From Aquanectria penicillioides (lineage: Eukaryota; Ascomycota; Sordariomycetes; Hypocreales; Nectriaceae): a stretch of DNA of 64,000 nucleotides. This document shows, piece after piece, positions 23,352 to 34,473 of the stretch. Location: NCBI GenBank assembly GCA_003415625.1, contig PYIU01000002.1, forward strand, positions 7,006,001 through 7,070,000, written 5' to 3'. Every line of letters begins with the position of its first letter. Positions within the stretch are counted from its first letter, which is position 1. A model generated the notes under the pieces. It saw only the letters and a list, made by a program, of their open reading frames with translations. It did not search any database and was not told the origin of the DNA. The position numbers and the translations under genes were made by a program.

Positions 23352-24772
23352 CTCTGATCGCTGATAGAGCCATGTTCACTGATAGTGGGCATAAAATTAC
23401 GCCCATGTTTAATCTTGTTCAAGATTTTGTGCGAAATGCTCTTTTTTAGTGGCATGATATTGGGCGTGAACGTTGGCATGTTCTCCTCGAAGGCTCGTTA
23501 GTCACGGGAATCATTGTCGCCGACAATTACGAGCGGCTAGCAAACTACAGGAAGCGTGAAGTAGTGGCAAAACACGGCGTTAAATGGACAACGAGGGAAG
23601 ATAAAGGCTCGGAAAAGTAGATGGACCGGCCAAGTTCAGGCTGTCAAAGTGTACATGCCTAATGAAGAACCACGTCGATTGATAGGCAGCCGTACGCCTC
23701 GTGTTGTGCCAGCGTGCTATCTTTCTGCACTTTGGCCAAATGGATCAGCATGGGCGGCGGTATGGCCTCATTATGAATATCACTGATGTCACCATACCCG
23801 CATGAGCGGGGGATGTCGGCAGAATTCCAAACAGTGGCTTCAATGGTGCACATCCCATAGGCCAGCCTTTTTGGTCTTGCTTCTTGTTATGCCCATTATT
23901 TTACAGAAGCCTTGGAGATCAAGGCATTTTACTGCTGCACATTCCCATCCCCCCCACCTGTAGGACTTTGTGGCACAGTTGAACGAAATTTAGTGTCCAG
24001 ACTAGGGATAGGCGAAAAGCATCGTTGGGGGATTGAAAATAATGAAAATGCTCTTTTTTATGCCATGGTCTCTTGCACGAGTAATTTGGGATGAAGTGGT
24101 TTGGCCTCTTGGACGGGGGAATTCTGTGCGCGTCAGTAGTTCATAATATCCGAAATTGGCCTCTACGAAAATCTTTGCATCATGGAGTGCTACAGGACTA
24201 TATAACTATGTATTCCATAGAATTAAAATATTCTGCAACAAACCCACGCCTTTGTGCTGCTTATGCAGGCTGACATGCCTCAAAACAACGATTTGTCGCT
24301 GCCTAGGCCGCAGATATCTTGCCCAGCCCCGAGCCTCCTTCAACCATGGCGCTGACTAAAAGCAATTGCTTTCCACTTCGACCAGGTTACGCCCTAGAAT
24401 GCCTGTTTTTATACTCCTCTCTCAGTGGCTGGTTGGTGGACGAACCGCTCGATCGGTAACGGTGGATCGTTGCTCGATTAGTTTTTTTGTCCTTGCGAAG
24501 ATCCCATCTGACATTCTCCACGTTAATTTAGAATGGTGCTACGGAGTACTGTATATCATGAATATCAATTTTGCATGTCTGCCCTGAGATGCCAGGGTGC
24601 CCGAGCTGGAAAACATTTCGCTACATACTACCAAAATCCCAAACGAATTGAGCAGCCACTTTCGACCGAATTCACCAGCCTGTTAACGCCATAGCCCGAC
24701 CCATACAAAACCATTACGTCAAAACGCTTAAAGACCTGCTTGGGATTGATGCCGGTGCTAGTGTAATGAGCA
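23352..24772. other. Intergenic region, no convincing gene
   Basis: The RBR gene's upstream region and the 3' flank of the acyltransferase. Short open frames at 23.6-24.6 kb show no domain. A TACGGAGTACT element lies near 24,540. Confidence 0.5.
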
Positions 24773-26361
24773 CTACGCACTCTGGCAAGACATAGCCTCA
24801 ACCTCCTCAGTTATTTTAGCCCAAGCTCGCGGCAGCAACCTTCCAGACAGCCAATAATTGCCGTCGTGATCTTTTCCTACGATCCTGATGACATTTCTCG
24901 TCAGCATAGTTGGTTTCATCGAGGATGCAAGGAAGAATCTCATTGTTCCCGGTGCGTTCGTCCGGCCCTCTCCCTTTACGCCTTGTTTTACCACGGCTGC
25001 ACTGAAATCGGCTGCTGTGAGGATCTTGGCCTTGGTCCAGTTTGTGACCATTATCAGCAACATGCCGGGTTCGCCGTAGAGAAATGTTGCGTCTCCCTTT
25101 TTATTCTCTTTGATAACTGTTCTTAGGAATGCTTTAAGTTGAGGCTGAGTAGCCTGCTCGAGCAGATGCTGTCGGATACTGGCGGCGATGTGCCCGAAAG
25201 GCCCCTGAGCCATTGTCGGAGAAAGGAGCGTCGAGGTTGGCACTGTTAGATTCTGAGTGTATACTCCTGTGCGATCCATGATTGACTTTAACCAATATCT
25301 CAGGTTAAGTGCGCTCATGATACCGACCGGCCGCCGTTGGGGCTCTGATGACACGATCAACTTGGTCGCCCAGGCTGACAGCACGTCACCCTCACTGACG
25401 AAATCCGTCTTTTTACACCAATCATTTGAGCTCTCGATATCTTCAAGGGCACGCTTTCGAAGTTTGGCAACAACCTCCTTTGGCAGAAAGATGGATTTTT
25501 CGACGCAGGGCCCGTCCCAGAACGCGTTCCAGAGAAACCGGAAACTGAAACGGACAAATTGGAACCCTCTCAGACGCTTTGATGCTAGTTTCAACTCCTC
25601 GTAGACTTCATTCTCCTCGCTGCCTTGAGGTTCAGCTGCATCGAACACACAATCTTTACGTGCTCCTAGTAAGGGAGGGAGCTCTGATTCACGACCTGCC
25701 AAAACCAGGGACCAAGCGCGTAGTAATGACTGAACACCCAAGGCGTCCATGAGCGTATGTGGCCACATGAGTGACACCAGGGTGGCATCCGCAAACGAAG
25801 TGATTCGAAGTCCGATCTGGGGCACGTCTCGATCCAAGAGGTCGTGAACTGTCACTGGGGAACCTGGTGAGACAGCAAAATCTTTAAATTTATCTGAACC
25901 AAGTTGCATTGAAGGCCCTTGGGTCGCCTTGGGTATGGTCTTGGCCAATGGATGGTCCTCGATATTGATGTCATATACTTGATGAGCAAAGGCTATGGAA
26001 GGCCTGTCCGGCGTGAATACTCGGGGAACGTGAACCTCGATCCTCCCGTGTTGCTAGATTACCAGTCAGCATCAAGCCAGTTGGTAGGATGTCCCGTCCG
26101 ACTTGCATTCAGTCTGAGCCGACCGCCGAGTTTTCTCCAATCTCCCATTTCTAGCAATCTGGAGAGCGATGAATGCAACTTCTCCGCGTCCAGCACATCA
26201 TTGAAGCAGAATGTCCAGGCAAGCACAATGCCGCGATAGACCTTTGTATCGTCTAGAATGGATGTGGGCAAGATCTCATCATCGTCGCGGTCATCGTGCA
26301 TCTTTGCCCGCTTGCCATTGGGCTGTGAAACGGTTCCAAATAGCCATCGTAAGGTATCCAT
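24773..26361 (-). CDS. HxxxD acyltransferase (fungal transferase family, BAHD/trichothecene acetyltransferase-like)
   Basis: Model on the minus strand: exon 26361-26107 (85 codons) and exon 26053-24773, giving 511 aa. These enzymes move an acyl group from CoA to a hydroxyl or amine of a small molecule. The catalytic HxxxD is in WPHTLMDALG. EVHVPRVFTPDRPSIAFAH and NLRYWL are family-like blocks. A DF-containing block (AADFSAAVVKQG) stands where the DFGWG-type motif is expected. The intron is non-canonical GC-AG: the frame from exon 1 reaches a stop at 26059, but a GCAAGT donor at 26106 and a CTAG acceptor at 26054 join RLRLN to QHGRIEVHVP in phase 0, restoring the conserved run. No other intact biosynthetic gene is adjacent. 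Confidence 0.85.
26054..26106 (-). other. GC-AG intron in the acyltransferase gene
   Basis: A 53-base intron with the donor GCAAGT, the consensus of the minor GC-AG class, an internal GCTGAC branch-like site and the acceptor ATCTAG. Its removal is phase 0 and restores a conserved protein segment. No GT donor nearby gives a compatible phase with an intron of workable length. Confidence 0.8.
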
Positions 26362-28509
26362 GGCTCTGGGTTCCTCAAAGGTTGGGAGGAAAATGGCAAC
26401 ACGCAGGAGAGAGATTTCAACAAGGTTTTGATCTCCCGATGATCGTTATGTGCGAGGTGGTGCTTGCCCCCACTTACGATTTCACCATCCCGAATGGGCT
26501 GCGAATTAGTTAATTACCGAAGAGCAGGGCCCCCCATGCCCCCCAGTGCTGGCAGGATGCCGTTACTGGGTCGTAATATTAGCCAAGCGCAGGCTAAAGA
26601 TAACGAGTAGGGATCTGGGGCACAGACATTCCACTTGCGGAAGACGTAGTAACTGCTTCGGTTCTAGCCAAAGTCAAAGCTGTAACCACTGGCATTCATC
26701 ATCTGTATCTGTACTCCGTGGAGAGGGGTCGCCAAGGACCACTGACTGGGGAGATAAGTCGGGACGGCTTTCGTCAGACTTGTTCCGGCTGTTGCTGTGC
26801 CCGTGCCAGGGCAAGCCCCTCAAACCGGATGCCCCAAGCCGGAGGCTCCCCTGATCTGATGTCGGCGGAGTTATATGGATCTACTTGCGGCATTGGTTAG
26901 TTATTTAAATGCCCGGGACGGATTAGACAATGGCATGTCAATTGTTTCAATTCTGGGTTTTCAAACTTGAAACCTCCGGGGAAGCGTCCAATCTGAACTG
27001 GGCCATGTAACGTCACTGGGAAGGCAACCCGAGGCTAGTGCACGGCCGTGGTGGCATCGCGTGGCCGGCAGAAGCCAATTTCGGGTTGCAACGAACCAGT
27101 CGCCTCGCGTTGTTGCCAATGGCTTCCGGGAAGGATCTGGACGGATACTTGATTTACCGGGCTTGTGGCATACGCAGTGAAACCAACCAATGTCTCGCTG
27201 CTGACTGTGGGCTGTGAGCCGTGGGCTGCTGCTGAGACACAGTTACATCGTCTCCCGAAACATCCGAGCCACGAAAGCCCAGGCATGAGGCGGAAAGCCT
27301 TACGTTACATACACTGGTTTGGCACATACAGGCGTGAGCGGCCACATAAATGGTGCAGTCGCTCAATATGGGTTGATGGAGCACCAGGCATTAGGGGCCG
27401 CTGAGCCCATCATTCGGCATATTTCATACTGCATCCTTCTCCAGCGCCATGTTCTGGGGGTGACAGCAGAGATATGCGTTTCGTGCAGCAGACCAATGCC
27501 GCAGTTGTGGATCTTCCCCATAGCATCGGATTTTTTTGGGGTGGGACGGAGATTAGATTACCCCCAACAGTTGTCTGTCTACCTAGGCACGGACGTCCAT
27601 GGCCCACCTGATTTTTCAATCATTGATGCCAAATTTTCCTTCGCTGAATATCGAACCATTCAATTAGGTACTGGAGAGCTTCCGTTGAATGTTGGAGAGA
27701 TTATTCAACAAACCCTTCTTCATAACGGTGTTGAAACAGTGGTCTAATCTGTTCCTGAACGAAGCGTGGCTCAAAATCCATCATGGTGCTGGTAGTTTCC
27801 AACTTGTTTCATGAATTCAGTCTTGAAATCGGTACCAAATTCATCCATCGTATCTTATCTAAATGTGATTGACAAAAGTTAATCGTGGCAACTATTGTAA
27901 GCTTACGTTGGGACATTGGTTCTATCGGTTCCCGAACATCTCTAGGTCTGTGTTGGTAGATTTACTGGTGAATACCAATCACCTTGTCCCCATCTCAAAC
28001 TCCTGGCCCATGGGCAGATGCCAATTTGATGACAAGCGCCACTGGTTCGGCTTACTTATGCAGGTGATAGCACCCCTCAGTGTGGATGGCTTGGCCAGCT
28101 ATCTTTCATCAACAACAAAAGTGGAGAATGCCCTCATTCTGGGTACCTTTAGGCTCTATGTTGTTGGAAGAAAGAACCCATCGTGGTGTATTTCAAACAT
28201 ACAATACCAAATAGTATGATGTTTCACGCTGGATAAAATATAAGGGATATGGGTAATCGTTTCAAAGGAGGTCAAAGTCGGCGATTTCGGAGTTGAGAGC
28301 TCTTGGGCTTTAGGGATGGCCCATTGTAAAAGGAAGGTCTCAATCTGCGTGTCTGAATTTTTTTTCCTCATCACAGCTCTTTGGGAATTTATATGAGGCT
28401 ATGAAGGTTTGACACCAGACAACTAAACTGCTGTTGTTCCTACCACAAAGACTATTTATCCCTTCTACTGATCAAAGACTATGTTTGCGGTGGAGGAATC
28501 ACCTAGGCC
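26362..28509. other. Intergenic region, no convincing gene
   Basis: About 2.1 kb upstream of the acyltransferase. Open frames such as 27.3-27.75 and 27.87-28.2 kb have no recognisable domain. A C-run (CCCCCCATGCCCCCC) near 26,530 is the only low-complexity element. Further decayed coding sequence is possible but was not identified. Confidence 0.5.
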
Positions 28510-29715
28510 ACATCAAGAACCAAACCGTTCGCAAGGCCAGCTAGAATCTCACATAGAACCCAAACTCCAGGATCGGGTAGCTCCTGCTCAGAGACCCGTC
28601 TTACATACGTGGCTTGTCCAAATTTAGCCTGCTACAATCATGTTCCCTCTGTAGCCTCTGCCGCAACTTTGACGCTTGATGCGAAATCCGCAGGTCCCGC
28701 AGAACGTGCTAACTCACTCATCTACAAACGGAAGCAGCACGTCCATGACACTGCGACCTACTTCTCTTGACGAGGTATGCGACTTTAGTGATTCAACTGT
28801 AGAGGCTACTGCAGAGGCGAATTGTTCAGGTGGACCAGTCGGGGTTGTATTTGCCTGCGCCGTTGACTGCAGAGCCGTCGAGAAAGCTGACAGTCACATA
28901 CCAAAAATGGCACCTAATGTCTGCCCATATAGTCAACTGCCTCGATGAGTGATGAAAGAAACGAGATAAAATTCTCCCTATGATCTTGCCCTGTACTGAT
29001 TTTTGATAAAAGGGATCCCCCCCAGCCCCTTTACAGCTTCTCCACAATCTCCATCTCCCACTGCCATGTCCCATTATGTTAGGTTGGCTCAGCAGCAATA
29101 GCATAGCCACATGCTGACCTCACTGCTTGCTCAAGAAGCTTTGAGTCGACGGCAATACCCTTTTCACTTAAATTTTTCTTCGTTGCTAGACTATCCGAAG
29201 TAACAACCATAGGTTTCTTTGCATCGCCTGCAGAGCGAACAACGTTAGGCTATGCGACTGCCATGGTGGGGCAATCAAAGAGGCAGATGAATTCCTCAGT
29301 GGTTGAACCCACTTGGGTTGTGGCAGCGCTGATATTACAGAGGGATATTGAAAAGCCCAGAGCATTCAGGGAAGTCTCGAAGGTGCCTGAAAGGATGCAG
29401 CAAGGCTCGATTCCCCAATTCGATGCCAGCTGTTTCAAAACCTCGTCTCCAAGGGCACCAAGCTCAAGGGACGAGAGTCTACCGTAATTGTTGATGATCA
29501 AGATCTCATCTTAGGTTGCAAATTTTGTAAAAGCCCTCTCCGAATCTGAGTCATCGCACAGCAACTTCAAACAATGATCTATTAGCTCGTCTATTGGTGG
29601 GATTGGTGCAATGATTTGTTGACCGGCTTATTGTGAATGCCCGCTCCAATAACACCGGCATCATCGGTGACTGATGCGGGGGTAGTGTCCTGTCGATTTG
29701 ACCTGAGCCCGACAA
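28510..29715 (-). pseudogene. Dihydroxyacetone kinase relic (DhaK C-terminal part plus DhaL)
   Basis: Decayed copy of the ATP-dependent dihydroxyacetone kinase, read on the minus strand. From 29,700 downward: a GAGIHNKP remnant of the GMGIHNEPG block of DhaK; then PIPPIDELIDHCLKLL; then ILIINNYGRLSSLELGALG with GTFETSLNALGFSISL (29.26-29.5 kb), which is nearly intact. DhaL-type remnants follow: KLLEQAVRSACGYAIAAEP; QSTAQANTTPTGPPEQFAS near 28.85 kb; VMDVLLPFVDE near 28.75 kb; and ATYVRRVSEQELPDPG near 28.59 kb. Stops (after TMAVA, after AAEPT, after ATEGT) and several frame changes interrupt it, and the N-terminal third is absent. The live enzyme makes DHA phosphate for glycolysis. It cannot encode a kinase now. 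It lies beside an intact aldo/keto reductase. Confidence 0.87.
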
Positions 29716-30308
29716 GCTAGAAGAAAGTCCCAAAATAAGTTAAAACAAACCAAGGACAGATTTCAATAACTTCTTGATCCCATAATTAGTGGCTAAGTAT
29801 CGCTTTGCTTGAAATTAGTCAAACGCCACCCCATGAACCACGGCGCGAGATTGCAGGGTGCTGCCGCAGCCTATTAACTCGCGCCGAGAAGGAAAGTCTC
29901 TATGAGCATCTGAATCGATGACACTCTCGTTGCCCATGAACCTGCAATCTGAAACTACTGTATGACGTAACAGATCGCTTAGATGCCAAGAACCCGTCCA
30001 AAGAATTCACAAGTTAGAGGCCATATTACTTCTGGCTTCTTAGAAATTTCAGAACATTTTGAGCGTGCAATTTACCGAATGTGCTATCATAGGGTGTTCC
30101 TGCACTGCTCTAGAGAGTCTAAGAATGCAGTGCAGTGTGCCAAGCCCAAGGGATCCCTGCCATGGTTAGCGTCCTTGTTTTCGGGGATGCAGCTCGGGAG
30201 AAGAAGTAAGAAGAAAACGAAAATGATTGACCCTTAGTCAAGCGAATTTGGCATATTTTGAAGAGAATTCGAGTCCACTCCATCATGTATTTATAAGAAG
30301 GCTGCTAA
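29716..30308. other. Intergenic region between the DHA kinase relic and the aldo/keto reductase
   Basis: About 590 bases. The N-terminal part of the DHA kinase would be expected here if it had survived, but I could not recognise it. The last part is the 3' flank of the reductase. Confidence 0.4.
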
Positions 30309-31423
30309 TTATCGCCAGTAAGTGGGCGCATCCGCCTTGGTCAATTCCCAAGCCTTGTCCAATGCCTGTACCACCTCGTCCGGAAGCGGGCCTTTCTCAC
30401 ATGCCTCTACATTCTGCTCCAGTTGCTTATACGAGCTAATACCAATAATTATTCCATCATCTCCCCCGTCACTTCTCATCTTCAGCTTGCTGTGATGCAC
30501 ACACCAACGCAGAGCAGTCTCGATGAGCGGGATGTCATACTTCTTCGCCACGGGCTCAACAACGGTCAGCGCGTCCAAGATAGACTGTTTGAAGTATCGG
30601 TCTCTGTAAAGTTGGCCGAGGCTCGTCTTAGTGCTGAAGCGGCCCTCGCCGGGCTCATTTAGAGTGGTGTATTTCCCCGAAAACAGTCCAGCAGCTAGCG
30701 GGTTGTAGATTACCAGAGAGATGCCGAATTTGCGCAGACAAGGCACAAGTTCCGATTCAAGAGATCGGCCTAGCTCAGATCATTAGAATTTAATTTGCTC
30801 TCCTAAGCTGCGAACCTCTGCATGGCGACTTACTGATGGCGTTGTACATTCCTTGGTAGATCGTCGGCTTCACAAAGCTCCTTTCATTGACGACATCATG
30901 AGCCTCAAAGCCAGCTGAGATGGATTCAGAGAAGCTGCGTAACTCACCTGCGCTCACAAATTCCAACTATTTCAGCCACTTCCCAAGCGGCATAGTTGCT
31001 GAGACCGAGCTGCTTGAACTTTCCCTCCTTGAATAGCTGATTAGCTCCCTCAAGCGTTTCCTCGTAGCTTGTGGTGCGGTCGGGCGCATGCAGATACATA
31101 ATGTCTGCGCACTCAACACCTAGCTTGCGAAGACTAATATCCCAGGACTCACGGAGCTTCTCTGGCTTGTGGTCATGGGGCTTGGTTGGCATAATCTTGG
31201 ATGCTATGGAAAATCCGCGCTCTTTGAACCCCGCATCACGGGTGAAGCCCTCCTGCAGACCGTCTACGTAAATGGCAGCGGTATCGAGCTCGGAATAGCC
31301 CTTTGAGGACAAAAAGTCGAGACATTTCTTGTATTCGTCAATAGAGGTGATGCGGGCTGATTGCGCTGCCTCTGGGCCAATGGTCATTGTCCCGAGGATG
31401 AGGCGGTTCTTTGGTGAAGACAT
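30309..31423 (-). CDS. Aldo/keto reductase (aflatoxin-aldehyde-reductase type)
   Basis: Model on the minus strand: exons 31423-30948, 30880-30834 and 30769-30309, giving 984 nt (327 aa) in frame. A cytosolic NADPH-dependent (alpha/beta)8-barrel reductase of carbonyls, closest in feel to the AKR7 branch. Seen: the early barrel strand RLILGTMTIG; the catalytic region ELDTAAIYVDG (Asp and Tyr); the lysine in IASKIMP; the histidine in MYLHAPDR; QLGLSNYAAWEV; KPTIYQGMYNAIS, completed across two introns; VIYNPLAAGLFSGKY; and the C-terminal cofactor-binding IIIGISSYKQLEQNVEA. No key residue is missing and length is normal. It is the only intact gene between 28.5 and 33.7 kb and may be the survivor of a carbonyl- or triose-metabolising cluster. 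Confidence 0.92.
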
Positions 31424-31835
31424 GATGGTGGTGGGCAGGGTAAGATGTGGTCAGCACTTTTGGATGATGTGAGGAGTTACAGATCAAATCGGGAGCAGGG
31501 AATCCGAGTTTGCTTAAATGAGACTCTGAGCACGCGGACATGTACGTGCAAGGATGGCAGATACGGAAACCATTCTCCACTAACAATGCTGGCTTCTGAT
31601 GAAACGGATTCTCGTCCCGATATGCACGCCGAGTCATGAGGCTTCATCAATCCCACATCTCGAGCCGAGGTGGGCCTTGACGACTCCACAAACTCGTCAA
31701 TCATGCTTATTGGCTGCCACTGTCGGTAACGTTCACGAGCGTCATTGGATTGGAAATCCTTAGGATGAATCTCTTGTTATCCCTTTTGTCATAATTCTTA
31801 ATGTATTGCTTGGTATTTATTCAATTGATCTGTTT
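31424..31835. other. Intergenic region upstream of the aldo/keto reductase
   Basis: About 410 bases that should contain the reductase promoter. No further feature recognised. Confidence 0.4.
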
Positions 31836-32397
31836 TTATGATCCCTCATCGACTTTGCCGTCCTCAACCAGGACTTGCCGCTGCTCACCCGAACTTCTAG
31901 CCAAGACCAACAAGCCTACATTCCACGGGTCTGTGTTTGGGAGCACAGATTCGAGAGTGGCAAGGAATGGGGGATCGGGGCTTCCTGTTGAGGACTGCAC
32001 AACAGCAACATCGGGAAACTGGGATGAATCAAGATATTGTGCGCTATTGGGAGACACTACGCTCGGGAGTTCATCTATCTACACGGATATCTCTCAGGGT
32101 ATCTCTTGCAATACACTTTGACCATCTGGCAACGCGGGGAATTGGACGTTATTGGGATTTGATGGGCTGCTGTTTGCGGACTCTTCATCCTCCACCAGTT
32201 GGTCATATTGACAGGTCTTGTTTTTCTTGCCGCAAGCAGGTTTCCTTTCGTCACACTTGATGTGGCGATGGCGACAAGTCAGGCTTCAGACCAGGGTTAG
32301 CAAAAACACGGCTGTGAGACTGACATGCTCACCATCCCGTCGTCACGGCCAGATCTCGATGCTGAGGTCGGGGCGTTGGCTCTCTTGCGGGGATCAT
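31836..32397 (-). pseudogene. Zn2Cys6 transcription factor relic (N-terminal part only)
   Basis: On the minus strand an ATG at 32397 starts a short exon to 32333. A 49-base intron (32332-32284) follows, and exon 2 gives GCLTCRHRHIKCDERKPACGKKNKTCQYDQLVEDE, ending in a stop at 32094. This is the DNA-binding binuclear cluster of fungal regulators, but only five of six cysteines remain: the expected Cys-x2-Cys after KPA has lost its second cysteine. After the stop, in another frame down to 31836, comes a Ser/Pro-rich stretch (SPNSAQYLDSSQFPDV) of the kind that follows such clusters. The large regulatory domain is missing. Not expected to bind zinc or DNA normally. Confidence 0.75.
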
Positions 32398-33204
32398 GCG
32401 TAGCACGGTTAAAGCTTGAATGAGAAATAAATCAAATATCATAACCCTAAAACTCTATGAGAAGGCATCCCGTGACCACGAGGGTACCATTTCGAGGTCA
32501 GCGATATCAACGAGCGAGTTCGTGCCGAGATAGTTATACAAACTTGATTGAGAAGTGGGCGAGGAAATAAGCGTCTCCATCGCTATCCCACACAGAGTCA
32601 TGTGGAGGATATGGGGAAGTAGCTGCGACGATCAGAGGCAAGGCACCCGGGGTGTGGGGAGACGGGAAGACAAGCACTGAGCCATCACGGCACGAGAAAA
32701 TGGACTGATAATAAGTGGCTTGGAATTTGCGCTAAGACGCCGTGGTGGGAAAGCTTAGGATCGCATTACCTCGGACTTAGCCATGCGACCCAGTCTGACG
32801 CGGAGATAAAAGAAACAACTTCCCAATGGAGGCTTTCTGGAGTTGCAGACTGAGGCGATCACGAGACTTGAGTGTATTGTTGATATCGCTCAATTATTTG
32901 GATCTCATTATCACGCCCTAGACTGGTTCATCATCGCCGCAAGCATGGAAAAGGCCTTCATGGACCCAGCTTCACCGAAGCTAGACTGAATATAGGATGC
33001 CCAAAGCAACCAGGTCATAGATGCCGAGCCCATCTATGATGAGGCGGAAGCCAAGAAACCCTTGCGCAAAGTGGACTAGCGACTCCTTCCCATGCTTACT
33101 CTTCTCTATATCCGTTATTCAACGACAGAAGCAACAGAAGATCAACAACGTTCAGAGTCCGAGCCATGCAACGGCAAAACTAAATCGGTATTCTAACAAT
33201 GGAA
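32398..33204. other. Non-coding region between two relics
   Basis: About 800 bases. No domain, repeat or RNA gene recognised. Confidence 0.4.
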
Positions 33205-33735
33205 CAATCAGTTGGCAATGCAAAGGTTGCCGGTACGAATAAAGACCTCAACCTAAGCGGGACCCAGTACAACAGCGCGTGAGTGACGTAAAGGTCATGT
33301 AACTTGATGGGTCTTGACCACTAACCCTTTCCAGTCTTACTATTTTCTTCTTTCCTTATGCCCTTCTCGAGATCCCAGGCAACATGATGCTCAAAATTGT
33401 CAAGCCCTCCATTTGGGTTGGAGCGATGATGCTCGCCTGTGGCCTTGTCATGATCTTTATGGGTCTCGTCAAGGACTACCATGGCCTGGCTGGTGCTAGA
33501 GCGGCGGTAAATTTCACAGTCCTTCTCCAGCCAACCTCTGAACACGTTTACTGACTAGAGGAAAGCAGTTGGGTGCTGCCGAAGCCGGATTCTTCCCCGC
33601 TCGCACATACCTTCTCACGACGTGGTCAAGCGCTAGGGCTGCAAAGCCGCATGGTGTTTCTTTTTTTACAGCGCTGCCTCAATGGCTGGTGCATTTCCGT
33701 ACTACTGGCATTTGGGGTTTAGGAGATGAACGGTA
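33205..33735 (+). pseudogene. Anion:cation symporter (Dal5/ACS-type MFS) fragment
   Basis: A fragment covering roughly TM2 to TM5 of an ACS-family MFS permease. GNAKVAGTNKDLNLSGTQYN starts near 33,214. A preserved intron (33279-33334) follows, then ALTIFFFPYALLEIPGNMMLK and VGAMMLACGLVMIFMGLVKDYHG, then another break. Then come LGAAEAGFFPARTYLLTTW and, in a shifted frame, FYSAASMAGAF. The start of the gene, the central loop and the second half are absent. Members import carboxylates, allantoate, vitamins or similar anions by proton symport. Confidence 0.85.
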
Positions 33736-34473
33736 TCGATAACCTAGCCAGAATCTGAAGTAGAACTAATCTAGGTACAGGGTAACCAGCTTTCGCCGAA
33801 GCCGCAGGCTAATAATAGCTCCGGACCGGGGCTGGATCCCGTCCGCTCTCCTGTCGTCCAGGAAGTCACCTACAGATAAGGGGAGAAGCCCCAGCTTTTG
33901 CCTCTCTTCTAGCTCCTGAAGCAAAGTCACAATCTCTCCTCTCAGTATGAAATCTTGGAAGACGATCTCATCTGCATGGCAGTGCCGTAAACGCTTGTTT
34001 AAGACTTTCCGACGGTCTTCTCCAAAGCGATGATCTTAGAGCTTTACAATGGCATGCATATTGGAGGTGGCAACTGTCACTGAATGTGAGGATGGGAGGC
34101 CACGGCAAGCGTATGACTTTATATAAGGCTAGAGAGTTAGAGATGCTGAGGAAATGCGAGAAGGCTCTGATGGCTAGCGAAGATGTGGCTGCGCTGCGGA
34201 ACAAAAAGGCTATGCCTTGAAATGATCTGCTGATGCCTATAACATTAATTTCCTTTATGAGTAACACAAAGCCCTTTACAATCCAAAAGATTATGGATCA
34301 GTGGGTCGATGTTGCCTGCCTACGACTTCATCAGTCGTCAGCACTACAGCAACACGTGATGGAGCGGGCTGGTGGAACCGACTGCGCCTCAAAAGCCCAA
34401 TCAACAACAAAGTGTCTGGCTCTTCCTACATTATTCACTCAGCCACCTAAGTTGCCTAGGTTCAAATGACGAA
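33736..34473. other. Intergenic region upstream of the HET gene
   Basis: About 740 bases with the HET gene's promoter and leader. Short open frames on both strands have no domain. Confidence 0.4.

Noticed and set aside
26059..26361. Acyltransferase exon 1 as a separate 100-aa gene ending in WLDADW
   Set aside because: The last 15 codons lie in the GC-AG intron; joining RLRLN to QHGRIEVHV restores a conserved region and the frame.
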